A stretch of DNA of 64,000 nucleotides, taken from Phaeobacter sp. 22II1-1F12B. GTDB lineage: Bacteria > Pseudomonadota > Alphaproteobacteria > Rhodobacterales > Rhodobacteraceae. The notes below the pieces were generated by a model that worked only from the letters and a program-made list of their open reading frames with translations, was not told the origin of the DNA and did not search any database. Shown in pieces: positions 25,103 through 33,625 of this stretch. The position numbers and the translations under genes were made by a program. The first letter of the stretch is position 1, and every line of letters starts with the position of its first letter. The stretch spans positions 1 through 64,000 of the forward strand of contig NZ_AQQP01000007.1 in NCBI RefSeq assembly GCF_002210165.1, given 5' to 3'.

Positions 25103-26335
25103 GTGTGCATTATCCAAAACAGGTTCGACAGCACCGAATGGGCCGGTACGCAGGTGCCGAAGATCCGTGTGGAGCGCGACATTTCCGTGCCGGACGGGCT
25201 GCGCGTTTCGCGAGCATTGAGCGCGCCGCATCTGGGGCCGCAGATCCTGTTCTTTAGCGGCGGCAGCGCGCTGAACGATATCTCGCGGCAGCTGAAACGA
25301 TACACCTACAATTCGATCCACCTGATCACGCCCTTTGACAGCGGCGGCAGTTCGCAGGTGCTGCGCCGGGCCTTTGACATGCCCGCCGTCGGCGATCTGC
25401 GCAGCAGGCTGATGGCGCTGGCGGATGAGACCGTTCTGGGCCAGCCGGATATCTATGCGCTGTTTTCGCGCCGTCTGGACAAGGACGGGTCACAGAAAGA
25501 GCTGCGCGCCGAGGTCGCGGCGATGAGCGCGGGAAAACATCCGCTGATCAGGGCGATTTCCCGCCCCATGCGCAGCCTGATCCAGACCTTCCTGCATAGC
25601 TTTGAAACCCATGCACCGGAGGATTTCGATTACCGGAATGCAAGCATCGGCAACCTGATCATCGCGGGCGGGTATCTGGGCCATGACCGCGCGCTTGAGC
25701 CCGTCCTGTTCCTGATGTCCAAGATGGTCGATGTGCGCGGCACGGTGCGCTCGGTCGTGGATGCCAACCTGCAACTGGGGGCGGAACTGGCGGATGGCCG
25801 ACGCCTGACCGGGCAGCGTGAGATCACCGGCAAAGAGGTCGAGCCGCCGGAGAGCCGGATCGCGCGGCTGTTCCTGAGCGATGGGAAAAAGGAGATCGCG
25901 GCGGGAGAGATCGCCCTGCCCAAGCGCAATCGCAGGCTTATCGATCAGGCCGAGGTGATCTGCTATCCACCCGGCAGTCTTTATTCCAGCGTGGTCGTCA
26001 ACCTGATGCCCGCCGGGGTGGGCAAGGCGATTGCCGCGCGCCATGTCCCCAAGGTTTACCTCCCGAGCCTTGGCCCCGACCCCGAGGCGCTTGGCCATGA
26101 TCTGGCCGATCAGGTGGCGGCGATACTGGCACCGCTGCGGGCAGATGCCGGGGGCGATGTGCCGACCGGGGCGCTGATGACCCACGTGGTCTGCGACCTG
26201 TCCCATGACGCGGCGGCCTGCGCCGAGGTCACCAATCGGTTTGGCATTCCCTGCGTCCGCCTGCCCCTGAGCGGTGAAGATGCGACAAGATACGATCCGC
26301 AGAAGGTCTGCGAGATGCTTGTTTCGACCGGATAG
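25103..26335 (+). CDS. CofD/YvcK-superfamily protein of the GAK-system type
   Basis: A 410-residue protein. ILFFSGGSALNDISRQLKRYTYN, then HLITPFDSGGSSQVLRRAF and AVGDLRSRLMALAD, are the nucleotide-binding and substrate loops of the CofD/YvcK superfamily (2-phospho-L-lactate transferase fold). The FDSGGSS variant and overall length match the branch annotated as 'GAK system CofD-like'. The middle has a long insertion (GSQKELRAEVAAMSAGKHPL), and YPPGSLYSSVVVNLMPAGVGKAI resembles the C-terminal YvcK region. It is the first gene of an operon with CHAD, ParA and CYTH genes. No GAK ATP-grasp or HprK-like kinase gene is nearby. The start is GTG at 25103, directly after an in-frame TAG; GTG 25154 (VPKIRVERDISVP) is an alternative. 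The reaction is unknown. Confidence 0.8.
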   Translation: MCIIQNRFDSTEWAGTQVPKIRVERDISVPDGLRVSRALSAPHLGPQILFFSGGSALNDISRQLKRYTYNSIHLITPFDSGGSSQVLRRAFDMPAVGDLRSRLMALADETVLGQPDIYALFSRRLDKDGSQKELRAEVAAMSAGKHPLIRAISRPMRSLIQTFLHSFETHAPEDFDYRNASIGNLIIAGGYLGHDRALEPVLFLMSKMVDVRGTVRSVVDANLQLGAELADGRRLTGQREITGKEVEPPESRIARLFLSDGKKEIAAGEIALPKRNRRLIDQAEVICYPPGSLYSSVVVNLMPAGVGKAIAARHVPKVYLPSLGPDPEALGHDLADQVAAILAPLRADAGGDVPTGALMTHVVCDLSHDAAACAEVTNRFGIPCVRLPLSGEDATRYDPQKVCEMLVSTG

Positions 26336-26522
26336 GCCATACTGGGGAAATTTTCAAAGCGACACTTGCATGGGCGGACATGCTTTAACTTTATGTCACC
26401 TACGGGAAATATGCGGTGAACGCGGCGTTGGGCCGCCCATCGGTGGCGCTTGGGACGGTAACTTTCTATAGGTGTTCCGTGGCGATCCGACGACACGGCA
26501 ATGCAGAGAGGCATGGGTAACA

Positions 26523-28058
26523 ATGCTCGCAACACTCGGACAGCTTCGGCCAGCGCTTGTATCCACGGCGCTTTCGAAAAAGCTCGTCGGCGCAAAGATC
26601 GGCAAAGCCCGCCTGATCCGCGAGGGGGAAGAGGAACAGGAAGCCTTAACGCTGATCGATACGTTCGACAACCAGATCGGCGCGGCAGATATGGCGCTGA
26701 TCGCAACCGAAGATGCGCTGTTGCTAATCGGCCCGGATGCCGCCGTTACAAGACAGGACGTTGCCGCGCCCGATTTTGTCGATCAGATGCCGGATGGTCC
26801 GGTCACCGGGAAACTAAGTAAGATTGTCGATCCGCTGCGGCGGCTGCTGGTCCGGGCCGAGGGAGTGTTTTCCTGCCAGATACTGAAGATGGTCGATGAC
26901 CTCGAAAAGACGGTGGCGCGCTGCCGGGTGCAGAGCTTTGCGCCCGAGAATGGCACCGCTGCCTGCATGATCGAATTCATGCCGCTGCGCGGCTATGACG
27001 AGGAAATGGAACAGCTGACCGCCTATGTGGCGTCGCTGGGCAAGCCGCTGGGCACGGTGGGCGATATTGCCCGCGCGCTCCGTGGGCCGGGGGCGGATTA
27101 TACCAGCAAGCCGGTGATCGCGATGACTCCGGAAGAGACATCGTTTCAGGCGGCGACGGATATCATCCGCGCGCAGATTGCCGTGGCGCGGGCGAATGAA
27201 CCCGGTGTCATCGAGGATATCGACAGCGAATTCCTGCATGACTACCGCGTCGCGCTGCGCCGGACCCGATCGGTGGTTTCGTTGTTCAAAGGCGTTTTCA
27301 CTGATCAACAGACGCAGCAGTTCAAGGACCGGTTCGGCAGCCTGATGGCAAGGACCGGCGAGCTGCGCGATCTTGACGTGCATCTACTCGACCGGCAGCC
27401 CTATCGTGAACTGGTGCCCCCTGCCCTGCAGCCCGGAATCGACAAGCTATTCGACAGTCTTGCAGCGGATCGCGGGGCGGCCCATGCCAAGCTGGCCCGG
27501 TTCTTTAACGGTCAGGCCTATCTGCGCGAGATGGACAAGCTGGAGAAACTCTTTGCCGCGCCGAAGCGGATCGCCAAAGGCCCTGAAGCCGAGCGCCCGG
27601 CGCTGGCATTTGCGCAGGCACTGATATGGAAACGATACGTGAAGGTCTGCAAGATCGCCGGTTCGATCGACGATACCACGCCCGATGAACAGGTTCACGA
27701 TCTGCGCATTCACTGCAAGAAACTGCGCTACCTGATCGAATTCTTCGCGCCGCTGTTCGGCAAGGAGGACACCAAGGTCATGCTCAAGTCGCTGAAAAAG
27801 CTGCAGGATAATCTTGGGGCGTTCAATGACTACTCCGTTCAGCAGGAGGCGCTGGCCGGTATGCTGGATGGGTTGAGCGACGGAGACAGCACGGATGCCA
27901 TCGAAATCGCCACCAGCATTGGCGCGCTTGTGACCGTGCTTCACCAGAAACAGATAGAGGAACGGGCCAGGGTCGTCGCGAGTTTTGTGGCCTTTAATTC
28001 TGACAAGACCCGCGCCCGGTTCCGCAAGAGCTTTAAGCCCGGAAAGACAGCAGGATGA
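26523..28058 (+). CDS. CHAD domain protein with degenerate CYTH-like N-terminus
   Basis: A 511-residue protein. Residues about 215-505 are a CHAD domain: two helical bundles with the histidine/basic motifs EFLHDYRVALRRTRSVVSLF and QVHDLRIHCKKLRYLIEFF. CHAD domains bind polyphosphate and can localise to polyphosphate granules. Residues 1-200 resemble a CYTH domain in outline (LIDTFDNQIGAADMALIAT, LEKTVARCRVQSF, MPLRGYDEEMEQLTAY), as in YgiF-type CYTH-CHAD proteins, but the catalytic ExExK motif is missing. ATG 26523 is chosen because an AGAGAGG lies 13 bases upstream and conserved sequence starts there; the frame is open from 26472. The stop overlaps the ParA start (ATGA). Confidence 0.87.
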   Translation: MLATLGQLRPALVSTALSKKLVGAKIGKARLIREGEEEQEALTLIDTFDNQIGAADMALIATEDALLLIGPDAAVTRQDVAAPDFVDQMPDGPVTGKLSKIVDPLRRLLVRAEGVFSCQILKMVDDLEKTVARCRVQSFAPENGTAACMIEFMPLRGYDEEMEQLTAYVASLGKPLGTVGDIARALRGPGADYTSKPVIAMTPEETSFQAATDIIRAQIAVARANEPGVIEDIDSEFLHDYRVALRRTRSVVSLFKGVFTDQQTQQFKDRFGSLMARTGELRDLDVHLLDRQPYRELVPPALQPGIDKLFDSLAADRGAAHAKLARFFNGQAYLREMDKLEKLFAAPKRIAKGPEAERPALAFAQALIWKRYVKVCKIAGSIDDTTPDEQVHDLRIHCKKLRYLIEFFAPLFGKEDTKVMLKSLKKLQDNLGAFNDYSVQQEALAGMLDGLSDGDSTDAIEIATSIGALVTVLHQKQIEERARVVASFVAFNSDKTRARFRKSFKPGKTAG

Positions 28059-28798
28059 AGATCATCGCGAGCTATTCGAACAAGGGCGGTGTTGGGAAGA
28101 CCGCGAGCGCGGTCAACATCGCCTATTGCCTGGCCAAGGAAGGCCACCGGGTGCTGCTGTGCGATCTCGACCCGCAGGGGGCGTCGAGCTTTTACTTTCG
28201 CGTAAAACCGTCGAAAAAGCTGAAGGGCGACCGGTTCTTTACCGATGTGAAACGGTTCACCGATGCGATCCGGGGCAGCGATTTCGACAATCTCGACATC
28301 CTGCCCGCCAATACCGAGTTCCGCGATTTCGACGTGTTTCTAGCGCGGATGAAACGCAGCCAGTCACGGCTCAAAAAAGCTTTGAAGAGCGTAGGCAACG
28401 ATTATGATTTCATCGTGCTGGACTGCCCGCCGAACATCTCGACCCTGTCCGAAAACGTGTTCAAGGCGTCGGATGCGATAGTTGTGCCGGTGATCCCGAC
28501 CACGCTGTCAGAGCGGACGTTCGAGCAGTTGGTTGAGTTCTTCAAAGAGCACAAGCTGGAGCGCAAGAAGATACTCGCCTTCTTTTCGATGGCGCAGGCG
28601 ACCAAGAAACTGCATGGCGAGACCATGCGGCGGATGCGAAAGCAACATGCCAAGCGGTTTCTGGATGTGACCATTCCCTTCTCGACCGACGTGGAGAAAA
28701 TGGGCATACACCGCGCGCCGGTTGGCAGTTTCTCGGCCTCGCACGAGGCGGCGACGGCCTATCGGAAGCTCAGCAAGGAAGTGGCGAAAAAAGCGTGA
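28055..28798 (+). CDS. ParA/MinD-like positioning ATPase
   Basis: A 247-residue P-loop ATPase of the ParA/MinD group. The deviant Walker A is NKGGVGKTASAVN, with signature Lys10 and catalytic Lys15. Walker A-prime is LLCDLDPQGASSFYF, and Walker B is FIVLDCPPNIS. It has no N-terminal helix-turn-helix and no C-terminal MinD amphipathic helix that I can see. It has no ParB partner or parS-like sites next to it. Orphan ParA proteins position cargoes such as carboxysomes, chemoreceptor clusters and granules over the nucleoid. Translational coupling on both sides, to the CHAD gene (ATGA) and the CYTH gene (TGATG), suggests its cargo is tied to those proteins (inference). Confidence 0.87.
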   Translation: MKIIASYSNKGGVGKTASAVNIAYCLAKEGHRVLLCDLDPQGASSFYFRVKPSKKLKGDRFFTDVKRFTDAIRGSDFDNLDILPANTEFRDFDVFLARMKRSQSRLKKALKSVGNDYDFIVLDCPPNISTLSENVFKASDAIVVPVIPTTLSERTFEQLVEFFKEHKLERKKILAFFSMAQATKKLHGETMRRMRKQHAKRFLDVTIPFSTDVEKMGIHRAPVGSFSASHEAATAYRKLSKEVAKKA

Positions 28799-29271
28799 TG
28801 GCGACAGCAACCGAAATCGAGCGCAAGTTTCTGGTGGCGGAGATGCCCGATCTGGCGGCTGCGAAGGCGGTTGAGATCCGGCAGGGCTATGTCACCCGGC
28901 CCGAGGATTCAATCGACGTGCGCCTGCGCCAGAAGGGTGAGAGCTATTTCCTGACAATCAAGTCCGGGTCGGGCATGGTGCGAGGCGAGCACGAGTCCGA
29001 GATTTCGCGGGACGCGTTCGAGACGCTCTGGCCAGCGGCCTCGGGCACCGTGGACAAGGTGCGATGGACCGGAAAGCTGGAGGACGGGTCCGTCTTTGAA
29101 CTGGATGTGTTTTCCGGCGATCTGGCGCCGCTGGTGGTGGTCGAGGTCGAGTTCGACAGTGTCGAGGCGGCGCATGCCTTTGTTCCGCCTGCGTGGTTCG
29201 GCCCCGACGTGAGCGGCGACAAAGCCTATAGCAACAAGGTCATGGCCTTTCGGGATCGCCCGGCAGGATAG
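28798..29271 (+). CDS. CYTH domain protein (triphosphate tunnel metalloenzyme)
   Basis: A 157-residue single CYTH domain. The catalytic Glu6-Ile-Glu8-Arg-Lys10 motif (ExExK) opens the protein. Further tunnel residues follow in VRLRQKGESYFLTIKSG, EHESEIS, FELDVFSG, VVVEVEFDS, and a final KAYSNKVMA. Members bind triphosphate groups with a divalent metal and act as tripolyphosphatases, thiamine-triphosphatases or class IV adenylate cyclases; the short bacterial form most often is a tripolyphosphatase. ATG 28798 overlaps the ParA stop by one base; GTG 28795 is also in frame. The gene ends the CofD-CHAD-ParA operon, 21 bp from the convergent alcohol dehydrogenase gene. Confidence 0.9.
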   Translation: MATATEIERKFLVAEMPDLAAAKAVEIRQGYVTRPEDSIDVRLRQKGESYFLTIKSGSGMVRGEHESEISRDAFETLWPAASGTVDKVRWTGKLEDGSVFELDVFSGDLAPLVVVEVEFDSVEAAHAFVPPAWFGPDVSGDKAYSNKVMAFRDRPAG

Positions 29272-29292
29272 ACCGGCGCGGCCTTCCGTGCG

Positions 29293-30303
29293 TTACAGTT
29301 CCATCACGATCCGGCCGTCGATGGCGCCTTTTTTCATCCGGTCAAAGATGCTGTTCACATCGTCCAGCGACTCGGTCGAATAATGAGCGGCGACCTTGCC
29401 CTCGGCGGCGAATTGCAGCGCCTCGGCCAGATCGTTTCGGGTGCCGACGATGGAACCCCGGATCGTCTTGGCGTTCAGAACCGTGTCGAAAATTTCCAGC
29501 GGAAAGCTTTCGGGCGGCAGGCCCACAAGGCTCATCGTGCCGCCACGCGCCAACATGCCGACACCTTGTTCGAAAGATTTACCCGCGACGGCCGTGACCA
29601 GCACGCCTTCGGCCCCGCCGCCGGCCTGCACCTCGGCGACCGGATCGGTTTCGAGCGCGTTGATCGTCTGGTCGGCCCCGAGGCTTTTCGCCAGATCCAG
29701 CTTGTCCTTGGCGATATCCACCGCGATTACATGCAGGCCCATCGCCTTGGCATATTGCACCGCCATATGGCCAAGACCGCCGATGCCCGAGATCACCACG
29801 GTCTGGCCGGGCCGGGTGTCGGTTTCCTTCAGCCCCTTGTAGACGGTGACCCCGGCGCAGAGCACCGGTGCGGCGGGGGCAAATTCCACCGCGTCCGGCA
29901 AGTGGCCGACATAATTCGGATCGGCAAGCACGTAGTCCGCGAAACCGCCATTCACGCTGTAGCCGGTATTCTGCTGATCGGTGCAGAGCGTTTCCCATCC
30001 ACCCATGCAGTGGCGACAATGGCCGCAGGCGGTATAAAGCCACGGGATGCCGACGCGGTCGCCTTCCTTGACGCCTTTGACGTTGCGCCCGACCTCGGCG
30101 ACGGTTCCGACACCTTCATGGCCGGGGATGAAGGGCGGGTTTGGCTTGACCGGCCAGTCGCCCTGCGCCGCGTGCAGATCGGTGTGGCAAACGCCACTTG
30201 CCGCGACCTTGACGATGATCCCGGAGTCGGCGAGCGACGGGCGTTCGACCTCGCAGATATCGAGCGGCTTTCCGAATTCCCGAACGACGGCTGCTTTCAT
30301 CAT
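29293..30303 (-). CDS. adhP: Zinc-dependent alcohol dehydrogenase (AdhP type)
   Basis: A 336-residue medium-chain dehydrogenase. Catalytic zinc ligands Cys39 (GVCHTDLH) and His62-Glu63 (PGHEGVG) and the structural-zinc cysteines (CGHCRHCMGGWETLC) are present. The nucleotide fold has GIGGLGHMAVQYAKAMG followed by Asp (VIAVDIA), which favours NAD. Sequence pattern and length match propanol-preferring AdhP, which interconverts primary alcohols and aldehydes. Two consecutive ATG codons occur at 30303 and 30300 behind AGGAGAG; I use the first. The open frame to 30858 runs antisense through the chrA start and is rejected. Confidence 0.9.
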   Translation of the reverse strand: MMKAAVVREFGKPLDICEVERPSLADSGIIVKVAASGVCHTDLHAAQGDWPVKPNPPFIPGHEGVGTVAEVGRNVKGVKEGDRVGIPWLYTACGHCRHCMGGWETLCTDQQNTGYSVNGGFADYVLADPNYVGHLPDAVEFAPAAPVLCAGVTVYKGLKETDTRPGQTVVISGIGGLGHMAVQYAKAMGLHVIAVDIAKDKLDLAKSLGADQTINALETDPVAEVQAGGGAEGVLVTAVAGKSFEQGVGMLARGGTMSLVGLPPESFPLEIFDTVLNAKTIRGSIVGTRNDLAEALQFAAEGKVAAHYSTESLDDVNSIFDRMKKGAIDGRIVMEL

Positions 30304-30616
30304 GGGTCTCTCCTTTTCGTCACGGACATCGGGGGCATGGCTGCGTCCCCCGCCGACAGGGTAAGCGAGAATCACGAAAACCATGCGAAACGGATTGGCG
30401 GAGACCTTGAGCGGGCAAAATTTTGCTGCAACGGCAGGCGCGATTGCCTGAATACATACCCCTTTGTGAAGGCGCGGGGCGTTGGCGGTCAGGGGATTTT
30501 GCCAAGCACCTTCAATGTGAATTGGAGCGGCGAATGGGGGTTTACGACTCTGCCGAACGCTGCTGTTTTGACGCCGAGAAAGCCATCTGGCCGCCCTTTC
30601 GCCCGGGAGCATCGAC
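30304..30616. promoter_or_regulatory. Divergent promoter region with 12-bp palindrome
   Basis: This 313-bp gap separates the divergent alcohol dehydrogenase and chrA genes. It contains the perfect palindrome GCAAAATTTTGC at 30415-30426, a plausible operator for a dimeric regulator. No small gene is supportable. Promoters for both genes are expected here, but I cannot place -35 and -10 boxes confidently. Confidence 0.4.
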
Positions 30617-32002
30617 ATGACGGACGCATCGCTCGACAGGCCTTCGGGCCGGAATGAGGGCGACTGGCCGACGCTGGCCGAGGCGACTCGTGTCTGGGCG
30701 CGCGTGGCGATCCTGTCCTTTGGCGGACCCGCCGGGCAGATCGCGGTGATGCACCGGATCACCGTCGAAGAGAAACGCTGGATCGGGGATGATCGGTTCC
30801 TACATGCGCTGAACTTTTGCATGTTGCTGCCCGGGCCGGAGGCGCAGCAACTTGCCACCTATATCGGCTGGCTGATGCATGGAACGCGGGGCGCGATCAT
30901 CGCGGGCGGGCTGTTCATCCTGCCCGGCTTGCTGTCGATCATGGCGCTTAGCTGGATCTACGTGATCTTTGGCGAGGTAGACCTTGTTTCGGGCCTGTTC
31001 TTTGGACTCAAGGCGGCGGTGCTTGCGATAGTTCTGCAAGCGCTGGTTCGGATTGCCGGAAAGGCGCTGAAGAACAACGCGATGCGGGCCATCGCGTTTG
31101 GATCGTTCCTTGCGATCTTTGCCTTTCAGGTGCCATTTCCGCTGATTATCGCGGCGGCGGCGCTGATCGGGTACGCAGGCGCACGGGCCGGGCTGGCCGC
31201 TTTTGCGCCCGGTGGCGGACACGGCGCGCAGGGCGGCGCCCATGTCGCTGACGCCGAGACGCTGCTTGGCGATGACACCATCGAGATGCCGGTGACGGCG
31301 CGGCGCAATGCGCTGATGGCGGGGATGGCCGGGCTCGCGCTTTGGCTAGCGCCGGTCGGATTGCTTTTCGTCACGCTGGGGCCGGGCAATGTATTCACCG
31401 ATATCGCCCTGTTCTTTTCCAAGATGGCTGTTGTCACCTTTGGCGGGGCCTATGCGGTGCTGGCCTATGTGGCGCAGGAGGCGGTTGGCACCTATGGCTG
31501 GCTGACGGCGGGGCAGATGCTGGATGGGCTTGGCATGGCCGAAACGACGCCGGGCCCGCTGATCATGGTGTTGCAATTCGTTGGCTTCCTTGGCGCGTGG
31601 AGCGCGGAAGGCGCCCTTTGGACGGCGACGCTCGGCGCGCTGCTGGCGACCTATGTGACCTTTGCGCCCTGTTTCGCATGGATCCTGCTGGGCGCGCCAT
31701 GGATGGAGCGGCTGCGCCGCAACCGGGCGCTTGGTGCTGCGCTGACAGCGGTGACGGCGGCGGTGGTCGGGGTGATCCTGAACCTTGCGATCTGGTTCGC
31801 CATCCACGTGATCTTTGACGCGGTCGCTGTCTGGCGCGCCGGGCCGCTGACGGTCGAGCTTCCCCGGCTGGCTTCGGTCGATTGGGCGGCGGCGCTTTTG
31901 ACGGCGCTGGCGGTGATTGCGGTGTTCCGGCTGAAACTCGGGATGATGACGGTGCTGGCAGGGGCCGCGATTGCCGGGGCGGTCCTGAGCATGCTGGGCT
32001 AA
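30617..32002 (+). CDS. chrA: Chromate transporter ChrA, two-domain form
   Basis: A 461-residue membrane protein made of two homologous halves, each starting with a CHR signature: FGGPAGQIAVMHR with the FLHALNFCMLLPGPEAQQLATYIGW region in the first half, and FGGAYAVLAYVAQE with the MLDGLGMAETTPGPLIMVLQFVGF region in the second. About ten transmembrane helices are visible. Long-chain ChrA proteins export chromate by proton antiport; relatives may carry sulfate or other oxyanions, so the substrate is a family inference. It stands alone, divergent from adhP and convergent with an MFS gene 11 bp away. Confidence 0.9.
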   Translation: MTDASLDRPSGRNEGDWPTLAEATRVWARVAILSFGGPAGQIAVMHRITVEEKRWIGDDRFLHALNFCMLLPGPEAQQLATYIGWLMHGTRGAIIAGGLFILPGLLSIMALSWIYVIFGEVDLVSGLFFGLKAAVLAIVLQALVRIAGKALKNNAMRAIAFGSFLAIFAFQVPFPLIIAAAALIGYAGARAGLAAFAPGGGHGAQGGAHVADAETLLGDDTIEMPVTARRNALMAGMAGLALWLAPVGLLFVTLGPGNVFTDIALFFSKMAVVTFGGAYAVLAYVAQEAVGTYGWLTAGQMLDGLGMAETTPGPLIMVLQFVGFLGAWSAEGALWTATLGALLATYVTFAPCFAWILLGAPWMERLRRNRALGAALTAVTAAVVGVILNLAIWFAIHVIFDAVAVWRAGPLTVELPRLASVDWAAALLTALAVIAVFRLKLGMMTVLAGAAIAGAVLSMLG

Positions 32003-32013
32003 TCCGGCAAGGT

Positions 32014-33333
32014 TCAGAAATGCCTTGCCCATCTGGGGTGGCGGTCGTCGATCACCAGCGGATGGCTGTGGCGTCTTTTGCCTTTGAGATGCGGATCATC
32101 CGGCGGGAGGTTATCATGGATATGTTCGACCTCTGCCGCTTCGCCAGCGGGCCAGAGGCGCAGAGCGGCAACGATGCCGATGAGCCCCGCCCCGGCCAGA
32201 ACGACCAGCGCCGGGATGGCACCAAAGCGTGTCATCAGCCAGCCTGACAACGGGTAGCAGACCAGCCAGCATGCATGGGACAGGGCGAACTGCGCCGCGA
32301 AAATGGCAGGCCGGTCCTCGGGGTGGGCCGAGCGCCGCAGCAACCGTCCGGAAGGTGTGAGGACGGCGGAAAAACCGACCCCGGTCAGGAACCAGGCGCA
32401 GAGCAGCATGCCCCAGTTGAGGCCGGTCAGGCCGATGCCACCGGCAAGGCAGACCAGTGTCGCCACCGTCAGCCCTGCCCCCGCCAGCATGACCGGTCGA
32501 TCCGGCAGCCGGTCCAGCAGTCGGGGCAAGAGCAGTGCCGCGCTCATCGAACCGGCCCCGAAGGCGAACATCGTCCAGCCGAGCGCACTATCGGAGAGGC
32601 CCAGCGACCCGCGCACGAGAACGACGGAATTCACCAGCACCATGGCGCTTGCCGCCGCGACCGAGACGTTGAGCGCCAGAAGCCCGCGCAGCCGGGGCGT
32701 GGCAAGGTAGATGCGGATGCCACGGGTGGTGCGATCATAGATCCCGCGTTTGGTGGGTGCGACGGGGCTTGGCAGCATCACCGAAACCACCAGAAGGGCC
32801 GAGCCGACGAACCCCGCGACCGTGCCAAGGAAAAGCGTGTTGTAGCTCATCACGGCCAGCAGCAGGGCGGCGAGCATCGGGCTGACGATGTTTTCAAGAT
32901 CATAGGCAAGGCGCGACAGCGACAGGGCGCGGGTGTAGCGATCTTCCTCGGGCAACACATCGGGGATGGTCGCCTGAAAGGTCGGTGTAAACCCGGCCGA
33001 GGCCGATTGCAGCAGGAAGATCAGCACGTAGACCTGCCAGACCTCGGTCACGAAGGGCAGCGCCAGCGCACATAAGCCCCGGATGAGATCGAGCGCCACC
33101 AGCAGAACCCGCCGGTTCACGCGATCCGCAAAGGCGCCGGCAACCGGGGCCACGACGACATAGGCCACCATCTTGATCGTAAACACCGTACCGAGAACCA
33201 TCGCCGCGTCGTCGCCGGCCAGATCATAGGCCAGCAGCCCGAGCGCCACGGTCGCAAGGCCGGTGCCCAGAAGCGCAACGACCTGCGCCAGAAAAAGGTG
33301 CCGGTAGGTGCGGTCGGCGAGAACGTTCAACAT
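32014..33333 (-). CDS. MFS transporter
   Basis: A 439-residue major facilitator protein with 12 predicted helices. The loop between helices 2 and 3 has the family motif in the form GAFADRVNRRVLLVALDLIRG, and the two halves are separated by a loop near residues 190-215. The first cytosolic segment (ADRTYRHLFLAQVVALLGTGLATVALGLLAYDL) resembles drug/multidrug or enterobactin-exporter-like MFS proteins. The substrate is unknown. The C-terminus is hydrophilic and histidine rich (EVEHIHDNLPPDDPHLKGKRRHSHP), which could bind metal. It is transcribed alone, with a 15-base palindrome 31 bp upstream of the start. Confidence 0.85.
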   Translation of the reverse strand: MLNVLADRTYRHLFLAQVVALLGTGLATVALGLLAYDLAGDDAAMVLGTVFTIKMVAYVVVAPVAGAFADRVNRRVLLVALDLIRGLCALALPFVTEVWQVYVLIFLLQSASAGFTPTFQATIPDVLPEEDRYTRALSLSRLAYDLENIVSPMLAALLLAVMSYNTLFLGTVAGFVGSALLVVSVMLPSPVAPTKRGIYDRTTRGIRIYLATPRLRGLLALNVSVAAASAMVLVNSVVLVRGSLGLSDSALGWTMFAFGAGSMSAALLLPRLLDRLPDRPVMLAGAGLTVATLVCLAGGIGLTGLNWGMLLCAWFLTGVGFSAVLTPSGRLLRRSAHPEDRPAIFAAQFALSHACWLVCYPLSGWLMTRFGAIPALVVLAGAGLIGIVAALRLWPAGEAAEVEHIHDNLPPDDPHLKGKRRHSHPLVIDDRHPRWARHF

Positions 33334-33364
33334 CGCGGCCTCAAGGGAAAATGATTGCCGTTGT

Positions 33365-33379
33365 CCTGATTATATCAGG
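33365..33379. promoter_or_regulatory. Palindrome upstream of the MFS gene
   Basis: CCTGAT-TAT-ATCAGG, 6-base arms around a 3-base centre, sits 31 bases before the MFS start codon, where an operator would be expected. No regulator gene is adjacent. Confidence 0.3.
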
Positions 33380-33625
33380 TAAGGCACCGATAGCATCTGA
33401 TGATCTTTGGCTTGCAGCCACCGGCTAGGTCCACAGCCGCTGAGTTTCTCTTGTTTTGACTGCTTCAGGGCGTTGCGCCCCTTCGCAGATTGTTCGGTCT
33501 CCGGGTGTTGACCTTCTGTAGCGCATATCGCGGCGGGCGCCTCGTTGCTTCAAGTGCGCTGCGGAAGCGCTACCGCCGCCGGGCGTGGTTTTACTGCGGG
33601 ACTGAAAGAACAGGACGCAATCCAA

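Noticed and set aside
24857-25321. 154-residue leftward open frame in the sulfatase/CofD gap
   Set aside because: No domain, no ribosome binding site, and it overlaps the start of the CofD-like gene antisense.
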